The notes beneath the pieces are model-generated. The model was not told where the DNA came from, did not search any database, and saw only the letters and a list, made by a program, of their open reading frames with translations. The translations under genes and the position numbers were made by a program. From Isoperla grammatica (taxonomy: Eukaryota > Arthropoda > Insecta > Plecoptera > Perlodidae): DNA of 64,000 bases. Shown here piece by piece: positions 58,601 through 64,000 of this stretch; within the stretch, counting starts at the first letter, position 1; each line of letters opens with the position of its first letter. The DNA is taken from positions 8,246,673 through 8,310,672 of the forward strand of contig OX246743.1 of NCBI GenBank assembly GCA_945910005.1, in the 5' to 3' direction.

Positions 58601-61538
58601 GGTATATTAAGTGAGGAAAGGATCCAACAGCTTACCTTCGTGTAGTAAGATGACGGATTTGCGAGTTTGAAGTACACATAAAGACATAATACAAAATATA
58701 ACGAGACGTTTCGACCGAGGTCTTGCTCACTCGAGAGAAGAATGGCTACTGCAACTACTCTAGTCAACTAAACAACTATAATAGACTAGACTAAAATATA
58801 TATATATATATGTACAATATTTACAAGGCGCCTTACAAGGCGCCTTCAGACGCCGCCCGAACATTGCGGACCTAGTGGTCAGGAGAGACTGCCGCATCAG
58901 GGACGCTCCTGAAAATGAACCAGCAGGTTCCTACCCTTGCCAAGGAGGTAACGGTTGCTTGACGTGCCCAATTCATCAACCTTCCACCACGTTCAGTGCC
59001 CAGGCCACCGGCAAGACATACCCAATAAGGCAACACAACACCTGCCAAACCACCAATGTAGTCTACCAACTGAACTGCAACCACTGCCCTGCCGAATATG
59101 TTGGCCTAACTAAGAACTCGCTTAGGTCACGGATGAACGGGCACAGGCAAGACACAAAAAACCTGACCATGGACAAACCGGTGGCTCAACATGCGGCATC
59201 CCATAACCTGGCATTCAATGGATGTTACAACACCAGAGTGATAAAATCACTCCCAGCCAGCTGCAACCCAGGCGAACTAAGACGGTGGGAGTTGGCCCAC
59301 CAGTGGATCACTAAATCTAGGTTGGCTCCCAACCTAAACATCCGTTAGTGATAGCCCTCTCCCCCTCTCACCTCCCTGCCACCACACCCCCCAACAGCGC
59401 CTTGTAAATATTGTACATATATATATATATATTTTAGTCTAGTCTATTATAGTTGTTTAGTTGACTAGAGTAGTTGCAGTAGCCATTCTTCTCTCGAGTG
59501 AGCAAGACCTCGGTCGAAACGTCTCGTTATATTTTGTATTATGTCTTTATGTGTACTTCAAACTCGCAAATCCGTCATCTTACTACACGAAGGTAAGCTG
59601 TTGGATCCTTTCCTCACTTAATATACTATGTACCTAGTTACATACTTAAAAGTATTATTCAAATGTAATATTTAATTGAACACAAAACTGTAATTCAAAA
59701 TCTGTTCAAACTATTGTGCCTAACCCAGTGAGTGAAAAAAATTGAATTAAAATCATAAAAATTGCATGTAGGGCATACAATATGGATTTTATTCAGGCCT
59801 AGAACTCAAAATTGAAAAATGTAAAAAAAAAACTTAACACTTAGCGTGCGGCCGGCGTAATATTACGTCGCGCGATGTCGTGCCAGGTTGGCGGGCGGCG
59901 TAATATTACGTCGGGCATATATCAAACCTTCTAGTGACTGCCGACGTTTTTCTACGCCGCTCGGATTTTGCGAGAACATTGGTACTGTTGTTTACCGTCA
60001 GATGCCATAGGTAGCCGCTTTTATTGCCTGTTGGCGCCAAAATTTCTAGATGTTTGCGTGAATAGTGCGAATGGCTTCTAGTAGGCGTTTTATTATTTTA
60101 TTGTTATTATTTTATTATTATTATCGGTACAGAGTGAAAATGTTCTAGCTTCAAAATAAATCAATAAAAAAAATTTTAAAAAAACATTTTTTAATTTTTT
60201 TTTTTTTTTATTTTTCAAAATTCCAAAATAGTCACTTTTTACAAAATTTATGCCTTATTCAGAGGAAAAAAAAAAAAAAAAAAAAAAAAAAAATCGTTTT
60301 GAAGATCAAGAGTCAAGCTTTTTTTTAGGTACAACTCCCACATACATAACTTCGATACTTCCTTCGGTACAATATCGAGAAAAGTGGCAAAAACCCCCAG
60401 CACCAGGGGAAGGACCTGCCTAAAACGTCCAGCACCCAAAGTGTTAAAGAAAAGTTATAAAAAAAACCAGAAACAAAATCTTATTCCCAAAATGTAATTC
60501 AAATTTTTGTTTTTATAACAAATCTAGAATTTAATAAATATTGTCCCCCCCCCCCCCCCCCAAAAAAAGAAAATTTTGGGGAAAAAATCAATAAATTTGT
60601 AATGAATGTGAAAAAGGAAAATGATGTCTGAATGTGTTGAGAACGCACCTCCTGCAAGAGCTGCCTTAGAGACTCGAGATCGTTGGCTGTGTTGGTGGGC
60701 TCCATCTCGAAGGCGTGGTCCGAGGGTCCGGGGGGGCTGAGGGGGGCCTCGGAGGAGGACGAGGTAGTGGGGGAGGTGCCCGTCAGGGGTAGCGTGGTGC
60801 TGCTGTCTTCCGAGCGCTGCCCGTCGGGTGACGATATGCCTCCCGGGTCCAGGTGGTGGTAGCCTAGGGACAACAGACACACTTTAGACAAGGCTGAGGT
60901 AGTGGGGGAGGTGCCCGTCAGGGGTAGAGTGGTGCTGCTGTCTTCCGAGCGCTGCCCGTCGGGTGACGATATGCCTCCTGGGTCCAGGTGGTGGTAGCCT
61001 AGAGACAACAGACACACTTTAGACAAGGCTGAGGTAGTGGGGGAGGTGCCCGTCAGGGGTAGAGTGGTGCTGCTGTCTTCCGAGCGCTGCCCGTCGGGTG
61101 ACGATATGCCTCCTGGGTCCAGGTGGTGGTAGCCTAGGGACAACAGACACACTTTAGACAAGGCTGAGGTAGTGGGGGAGGTGCCCGTCAGGGGTAGCGT
61201 GGTGCTGCTGTCTTCCGAGCGCTGCCCGTCGGGTGACGATATGCCTCCTGGGTCCAGGTGGTGGTAGCCTAGGGACAACAGACACACTTTAGACAAGGCT
61301 GAGGTAGTGGGGGAGGTGCCCGTCAGGGGTAGAGTGGTGCTGCTTTCTTCCGAGCGCTGCCCGTCGGGTGACGATATGCCTCCTGGGTCCAGGTGGTGGT
61401 AGCCTAGGGACAACAGACACACTTTAGACAAGGCTGAGGTAGTGGGGGAGGTGCCCGTCAGGGGTAGCGTGGTGCTGCTGTCTTCCGAGCGCTGCCCGTC
61501 GGGTGACGATATGCCACCTGGGTCCAGGTGGTGATAAC
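37378..61538 (-). CDS. PPP1R9A: Neurabin (PP1-regulatory actin scaffold), C-terminal ten exons, partial gene
   Basis: Exons (from 5'): 60649-61538, 58380-58433, 57279-57503, 56662-56751, 52248-52478, 44701-44859, 43349-43775, 39191-39388, 37917-38164, 37378-37653. They join in phase to 931 residues plus stop. Neurabins bind F-actin and protein phosphatase 1 and organise synaptic or junctional signalling. Visible here: a Ser/Pro-rich repeat block; coiled coil (RLRQSSMKLRETERNFYAAK, EKKYCKAKKLLREFQQRE, FYLQLLQEKDTEYNALVKSL); the ELSDTEISDISP acidic segment and TATVERK; LLDVSASKAKAEL; LAEQLKQVLAERERRIS and LVEEIRQAVNEANAR; then a SAM domain (WSKEQVCQWLLALGLEQHI) and a Lys/Glu-rich coiled tail. 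The SAM domain marks neurabin rather than spinophilin. Actin-, PP1-binding and PDZ parts must lie beyond the right edge. Confidence 0.9.
37917..38164 (-). CDS. PPP1R9A: Neurabin penultimate exon
   Basis: Ser/Pro-rich linker (SPSSMSSGSISPGASLDPSP) then GSHVWQTAPVTDWSKEQ, the beginning of the SAM domain. Acceptor CCTTGTTACAG, donor CAG|GTCAGT. Confidence 0.88.
39191..39388 (-). CDS. PPP1R9A: Neurabin exon with LAEQLKQVLAERERR
   Basis: Strongly neurabin-like helix pair: LAEQLKQVLAERERRIS...FTELN...LVEEIRQAVNEANAR. Acceptor TGCAACAG, donor GTAATC; phases match both neighbours. Confidence 0.9.
39466..39732. mobile_element. hAT-type MITE (CAGCGGT termini)
   Basis: Left end CAGCGGTCGGCAGACTT; right end GACCCAGACTTTGAAAACCGCTG, the usual Charlie/Zaphod-style hAT terminus. 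~267 bp, non-coding. Possible degenerate 8-bp target copies (GTCTATAC / ATCTTACA). Lies 77 bases from the preceding neurabin exon. Confidence 0.5.
39840..39935. mobile_element. Fragment resembling the CGAGT hAT end
   Basis: ACTACTAATTACTCGAATC...GGGTACTCGTACACCACTA resembles the right terminus of the element at 62,457-63,590 (ACTCGCACAGCCCTA). Confidence 0.3.
41669..42568 (+). mobile_element. hAT element with captured BED-finger exon (copy 1, 900 bp)
   Basis: Termini TAGGGATGTGCGAACC and GGTTCGCACAACCCTA, with an exact 8-bp target duplication ATAATCGA (41,661-68 and 42,569-76). Subterminal GGTTCGGTTCGA repeats. Inside, 42,324-42,413 encodes a BED-type zinc finger (ECNHCKRNF ... LIRHLMRKH), followed by a donor-like ACAG|TGAGT/CA|GTGAGT at ~42,426. 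This suggests the first exon of a hAT transposase without the catalytic part. A perfect 40-bp palindrome lies at 42,204-42,243. Confidence 0.85.
42204..42243. repeat. Perfect 40-bp palindrome inside the hAT element
   Basis: Arms CATTGGGTTTGAAATATAGG and its exact complement, centre AGGCCT; also perfect in the second copy (61,825-61,864). Confidence 0.95.
43349..43775 (-). CDS. PPP1R9A: Neurabin exon, His/Pro/Gln-rich linker
   Basis: Begins DYGLDGSIENSADEEEQDRR, HLFIEYAGQEDS, then a low-complexity His/Pro-rich stretch (HPHHPPQPSP). Acceptor CTGTTGTAG, donor GTAAGT one base into a codon that the next exon completes. Confidence 0.85.
44529..44676. repeat. Two-copy ~84-bp tandem duplication beside a neurabin donor
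   Basis: ATGCACACAGCTGCACTAG...GTGTAATATCGCA occurs twice; the second copy ends 24 bases before the exon at 44,701. Confidence 0.85.
44701..44859 (-). CDS. PPP1R9A: Neurabin exon LLDVSASKAKAEL
   Basis: MPVKEELDRAVPPHELLDV, SKAKAELATRGGLAGRQLP; 53 codons in phase 0. Acceptor GGTATTGTAG, donor GTAAGT. Confidence 0.85.
44860..48155. other. Neurabin intron, unique and repeat-tail sequence
   Basis: No coding similarity recognised. At 46,799-46,842 CAAATAAATTGAATTGAATT looks like the (TTGAA)n 3' tail of a non-LTR retrotransposon. At ~46,231 CAGTGAAACCTTGTTATTTT resembles a single pogo-type terminus. Confidence 0.4.
48156..49052. mobile_element. hAT element with AAGTTCA subterminal repeats
   Basis: Termini CATACTTGGGAAGTTCA and the mirror ATTCCCCAAGTTTG, with an exact 8-bp target duplication GTTACAAC (48,148-155 and 49,053-060). 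Many AAGTTCA/TGAACTT words at both ends. 897 bp; no transposase recognised. In a neurabin intron. Confidence 0.85.
49061..52247. other. Neurabin intron, no further features seen
   Basis: AT-rich sequence; short open frames lack recognisable similarity. Confidence 0.4.
52248..52478 (-). CDS. PPP1R9A: Neurabin exon with acidic ELSDTEISDISP segment
   Basis: VIQLEQELLETQRKAGLPAV, LRQLTPQLTRR, ELSDTEISDISPDDG and TATVERK; 77 codons. Acceptor TTTGCAG, donor AAG|GTGCGT. Confidence 0.9.
52661..52951. repeat. Near-perfect 129-bp inverted repeat with hammerhead-like cores
   Basis: Arms 52,661-52,789 and 52,823-52,951 mirror each other with a few mismatches around a 33-base T-rich loop. Each arm carries CTGATGATGACAGC / GCTGTCGAAAT, i.e. 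CUGAUGA - helix II (GACAGC/GCUGUC, loop AGAGCA) - GAAA. This arrangement resembles paired inverted terminal repeats of a Penelope-like element with the body missing. Confidence 0.8.
52952..55913. other. Neurabin intron
   Basis: AT-rich, with an (AAAT)n run at about 54,003-54,058. No coding similarity recognised. Confidence 0.4.
55914..56348. mobile_element. pogo/Tigger-like MITE
   Basis: Left end CAGCAAAACCTCGATTATCA, right end GATAATCGGGGTTCTCCTG followed by TA; the ends are mirror images with a few mismatches. 435 bp, no coding content. Confidence 0.6.
56662..56751 (-). CDS. PPP1R9A: Neurabin coiled-coil exon
   Basis: DMLHREEFYLQLLQEKDTEY then NALVKSLKDR, one of the best-conserved neurabin/spinophilin coiled-coil pieces. 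Donor AGG|GTAAGG. Confidence 0.92.
57011..57187. mobile_element. MITE, family A (copy 2)
   Basis: Same size and sequence plan as 6,720-6,896 (termini TAATGCC... and ...GTGTAATGTGGGTATTA). In a neurabin intron. Confidence 0.8.
57279..57503 (-). CDS. PPP1R9A: Neurabin coiled-coil exon
   Basis: 75 codons: LTDLEGSAPDNEEYIERLRQ through QYIVLEKKYCKAKKLLREF to QQREQ; long heptad-rich coiled coil. Acceptor CCCCCCCCAG, donor CAG|GTAGAC. Confidence 0.9.
57535..57826. repeat. Two-copy ~146-bp tandem duplication
   Basis: CACATTTCATGGTGA...GGGACAAAGAA(A/G)AAGCTCC occurs twice with several mismatches; includes GGTTACACAA sub-repeats. Begins 32 bases outside the 57,279-57,503 exon. Confidence 0.85.
58380..58433 (-). 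CDS. PPP1R9A: Neurabin mini-exon
   Basis: 18 codons, SHMKLALADGDISRLKAR, extending the coiled coil. Acceptor ATTTTACAG, donor AGG|GTGAGA; in phase 0 with both neighbours. Confidence 0.8.
58569..59626. mobile_element. Penelope-like element reduced to its GIY-YIG end between inverted arms
   Basis: Inverted arms 58,603-58,832 and 59,397-59,625 (about 230 bp, nearly identical) enclose a ~560-bp centre coding for a GIY-YIG domain. A 14-bp direct repeat TATGTACCTAGTTA flanks the whole (58,555-568 and 59,627-640), a good target-duplication candidate. The arms contain AGACCTCGGTCGAAACGTC, a motif like the GAAA side of Penelope hammerheads. The reverse transcriptase is absent. Confidence 0.8.
58833..59348 (+). 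CDS. GIY-YIG endonuclease domain of a Penelope-like element (3' fragment)
   Basis: The frame reads FRRRPNIADLVVRRD, PCQGGNGCLTCP (Cys pair typical of the linker), TGKTYPIRQHNTCQTTNVVY, then QLNCNHCPAEYVGLTKNSLR and MNGHR, ending at a stop at 59,348. VVYQL...EYVGLT plus SLRSRMNGHR is the GIY-YIG core of Penelope-family proteins, which nick target DNA for retrotransposition. The reverse transcriptase that should precede it is missing, so the fragment cannot act alone. Confidence 0.85.
   Translation, partial: LQGAFRRRPNIADLVVRRDCRIRDAPENEPAGSYPCQGGNGCLTCPIHQPSTTFSAQATGKTYPIRQHNTCQTTNVVYQLNCNHCPAEYVGLTKNSLRSRMNGHRQDTKNLTMDKPVAQHAASHNLAFNGCYNTRVIKSLPASCNPGELRRWELAHQWITKSRLAPNLNIR
59641..60648. 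other. Neurabin intron with A-rich tracts
   Basis: Low-complexity A/T runs (about 60,264-60,292) and a poly-C at 60,545-60,560. A GTAATATTACGTCG word is repeated at 59,857 and 59,900. No coding similarity. Confidence 0.4.
60649..61538 (-). CDS. PPP1R9A: Neurabin exon built of six 45-residue repeats
   Basis: 890 bases, open throughout, acceptor CTTACATCCAG at the 5' side and donor GAG|GTGCGT at the 3' side. It encodes six copies of GYHHLDPGGISSPDGQRSE then STTLPLTGTSPTTS. Successive copies are joined by ALSKVCLLSL, which is derived from the intron tail. A unique part follows: APLSPPGPSDHAFEMEP and NDLESLRQLLQE, the start of the coiled coil. Each internal unit contains a further acceptor-like TTGTCCCTAG, so shorter in-frame isoforms are possible. 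Confidence 0.8.
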
Positions 61539-61567
61539 CTGGATGTAAGGGAAAACAGACACACTTT
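60893..61567. repeat. 135-bp minisatellite carrying a 3' splice site
   Basis: Unit starts at 60,893, 61,028, 61,163, 61,298 and 61,433, an exact 135-base period with only one or two substitutions per unit. Each unit holds GCCTTGTCTAAAGTGTGTCT (intron tail), TTGTCCCTAG (acceptor) and ~100 bases of exon. Confidence 0.95.
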
Positions 61568-61590
61568 AGACAAGGCCGAGGACATTATAC

Positions 61591-62392
61591 TAGGGTTGTG
61601 CGAACCAGTTTTTTTAAACTTCAAACCGAACCTCGAACCTGCATTAAAAAGGTTTGCGAACCACGAACCTAACCTTTTTTAAAAGGTGTTATTAGGTTAG
61701 TGCCCACCTGACAGTATCTGAAAAATCCGCTTACAATGGTTGCATTCACTTTGCGTAGCTTCAAGCTTGGTAAAATGAGTCTTAAAAAGTGGGGTTGTAC
61801 CCAGGCCTAGGCCTAGGCCTAGGTCATTGGGTTTGAAATATAGGCCTATATTTCAAACCCAATGCCTAGGTCTTGCAAAGTACCTGGTACCGCTAGGCCT
61901 ACGGCGCACGTTGCATCGGACCCAATCGGACCTAGGCCTAGTCACAGTACCGGTAGGCCCATCAGTCTGGCTTGGGTCGTCCACTACCTCGCCCGCGTAA
62001 TCATCATCATCATCGAACACCAGCACACGGCGTTTCATTTTGAAGAGCAAGAACTAAACACTGGTGGAATGAAAGTGAAACAAACTGTCAAACTCGCTAA
62101 AACATCATAAAACGCCTAAAGAAGTCACACAAATTCGCTAGTCATGACGCCATAATGACACACTCGCACTCGATCGTCGCAGCGTCGCTCGCAACTATAT
62201 TTTCGACTCTCGATTATCGAATATCGATCTGTCGCGACTGTAGGCGTGGCTCCGGAAGGCGGGGTTTTGAGCGCGCGGGAATTTCAAAAGGTTCGGTTCG
62301 AGGTTCGACGCATAAAATAGTTGTTCGAACCGAACCGAACCGGGCTTAAGGTTCGGTTCGGTTCGAATTTCGTCCCGGTTCGCACATCCCTA
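61591..62392 (-). mobile_element. hAT element with BED remnant (copy 2, inverted, 802 bp)
   Basis: Termini TAGGGTTGTGCGAACC and GGTTCGCACATCCCTA, exact 8-bp target duplication CATTATAC (61,583-590 and 62,393-400). Same family as 41,669-42,568 in reverse orientation. A ~98-bp deletion has removed the histidine half of the BED finger and the splice donor. It sits 52 bases upstream of the repeated neurabin exon. Confidence 0.88.
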
Positions 62393-62421
62393 CATTATAC
62401 ACATCAACCAATAATAATAAT

Positions 62422-62456
62422 TAGGGATGTCAAACGATTAAATTATTATAATCGAT
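62422..62456. mobile_element. End of a further hAT-like element, split by insertion
   Basis: TAGGGATGTCAAACGATTAA followed by ATAATCGAT; matching ATTAATCGATTTTAATCG sequence continues after the nested element (63,599-63,650). Its other terminus was not placed. Confidence 0.4.
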
Positions 62457-63590
62457 TAGGGGTGTGCGAGTAGCACTTTTCCAAATCGAGTCGAGTTCGA
62501 GTTCGAGTAGTAAATAACTCGCGAGTTTCGAGTCGAGTTTCGAGTAGTGCCTGAATATAATAAAAAGATACAGGAAAGGAATAACTACTGGTAGAGGACT
62601 AGGCAGACTAGACCTAGGACCCCATCTAAGCTACCGCCGAGTTTACCTAGGCTAGGCCTTGGCCTAAAAGCTGTCCCTGGGGCCAGGCCTAAAACCATGT
62701 ACTGTAATTTGTTCAATATTATTGTCTCCCTAGGCCTAAGGCTCAAACGATGCCAAATTCTGCCAACTGGGTCTTGGGATAGGCTAGGGCTATGCTTGAA
62801 GCATGGCCAAATGCTAGGCCTAGTACTAGGCCTACACTGTACACGGGGACCTGGCACAGGAGAAAGTACTTTAAGAGAAACAATAGAACTACAGTGTAAT
62901 CTGTTTTGCAGATGGGTTGTCAGATGGCCATTTTTGTTTTTGTGAGACCATGTTGGCGAGTGTTTCCCCATTTTGAGGTTAATAATGCAAAGATTACATT
63001 TTGAACTTAAGTTGTATGGAACGTTTTAAAAATGATTCTAAATACGTGATGATCAGTAGGGAATATAATATCTTTGATGATAAGGTACTTTTAGGCCTAG
63101 GCCAGGCCTACGACCAGCGTCTAGGCCTAGGCCTAGGGCCTAGACCTAGGCTATGCTAGGCCTAGGCCTAGGCTCTTTGAACATAGTAGGCCTATGCGTC
63201 AGCGATCTCGTAGGCCTAGGTTCTCAAAGATTCCCTTCCATTTGTTTGGCTGCCACTTCTACATCATCCACACTTAGTTCACAAAAAACGCAGACACTTT
63301 TTGCGAATTTGCAGAAGTATAGGCCTAATAAGCGTCGTCTGCGTGTATCGATCTGCTCGATAATGATCGATAGGTCACTTTTTCTTCAAAGTCGATTATA
63401 AAATCGATACTTAAGCTATTTTTGGATACTAGCGCTACCTATTGGCGGTATTTTTAACCAGTTGAATACGGCGGCTCAGTCGATCAAAACTACTCGAACT
63501 CGACTCGTTTTTCATGAAAAACTCGATCACCTCGAGTCGAGTAGTAACTACTCGACCGAACTCGACTTTTCGAGTACTCGCACAGCCCTA
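62457..63590. mobile_element. hAT element with CGAGT subterminal repeats (1134 bp)
   Basis: Termini TAGGGGTGTGCGAGTAG and TACTCGCACAGCCCTA, exact 8-bp target duplication TAATCGAT (62,449-456 and 63,591-598). Subterminal CGAGT(C/T)CGAGT words. On the - strand 62,894-62,998 reads KCNLC...GHLTTHLQNRLH, a possible BED-finger remnant. No catalytic domain seen. The interior is rich in TAGGCCTA words. Confidence 0.85.
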
Positions 63591-63598
63591 TAATCGAT

Positions 63599-64000
63599 AA
63601 TCGAATTCACTTTCACCTCCATAATCGATTATTAATCGATTTTAATCGTTTTGTTAAATGTCGGTATAGTAGCAAGTTTCTTCCTAGCTTCGGTCTGGTT
63701 TCGGTTAGTTTGAATTGCCCGCGCAAGCCACGAGTTCGCAATTCGACTTCTTTTCGACTATCGATATATTTTACGTCACGGAGTATTTTTGTTATGTTCT
63801 GTCCAAAATTTCGACGATAATTTCTGTCCTAGCTAGGCCCGCAGGGCTATAGTTATTCACTTCCCGTTTTTTTTTAACCAATAAGTAATTAAGTATGCTG
63901 AATATGCGTCGTAATATTATTATTTTCATGTGCAGCGTAACTAAAATTTACGTGATGTGAACTAAAAATCGTAGCGACTTTTCTAACCTTACTTCTCTTG
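63599..64000. other. Right edge, neurabin intron or flank
   Basis: Remains of an ATCGATTA-rich element up to about 63,650, then unique AT-rich sequence. No coding similarity recognised. Confidence 0.35.

Noticed and set aside
61853..62110. 65- and 82-codon frames shared by the two hAT copies
   Set aside because: They end at or run through the palindrome and are shared only because the element is repeated; only the BED-finger frame looks like protein.

Overview
The window reads as nuclear DNA of a marine invertebrate animal, most likely a deuterostome. It is AT-rich, has spliced genes with GT-AG introns, and is dense in short transposons. It is full of TAGGCCTA-type words that I associate, loosely, with echinoderm and hemichordate genomes; the species call is a weak inference. 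No bacterial-type genes, CRISPR arrays or complete rRNA genes were seen.

Layout. 1-980: the end of a THAP zinc-finger exon (+), then a small intronless P2X7-C-terminal-like gene (-) broken by one frameshift, with a CRE-bearing GC-rich patch upstream of it. 4610-5099: first coding exon of a beta-1-type syntrophin (-), whose other exons lie off the left edge. 8966-10815: a complete three-exon FAAP24 gene (+). 12546-25988: a complete six-exon purine nucleoside phosphorylase gene (-) with a TATA box. FAAP24 and PNP converge. 26-37 kb: intergenic DNA with transposon remnants. 37378-61538: the last ten exons (931 codons before the stop) of a neurabin-type scaffold gene (-), from just after the expected PDZ position through the coiled coils to the C-terminal SAM domain. 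Its 5' exons are beyond the right edge.

The four main gene models were checked by splice sites and phase: FAAP24 gives 221 aa, PNP 351 aa, and the neurabin part stays in phase over ten exons. The genes do unrelated jobs (Fanconi/DNA repair, purine salvage, dystrophin scaffold, actin/PP1 scaffold) and are simply neighbours.

The most striking features are two minisatellites that each copy a splice site. In PNP, nine ~80-bp units each carry the last 13 exonic bases plus the 5' splice site of exon 4. In neurabin, 135-bp units each carry an intron tail, a 3' splice site and the start of an exon, and the whole array stays open in frame (six copies of a 45-residue block). The mobile-element landscape is also rich. 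It includes three hAT elements with exact 8-bp target duplications plus a truncated sibling, one nested inside the tip of a pogo/Tigger-like element. There is also a Penelope-like unit that keeps only its GIY-YIG nuclease end between 230-bp inverted arms, and two other places with hammerhead-ribozyme-like cores.
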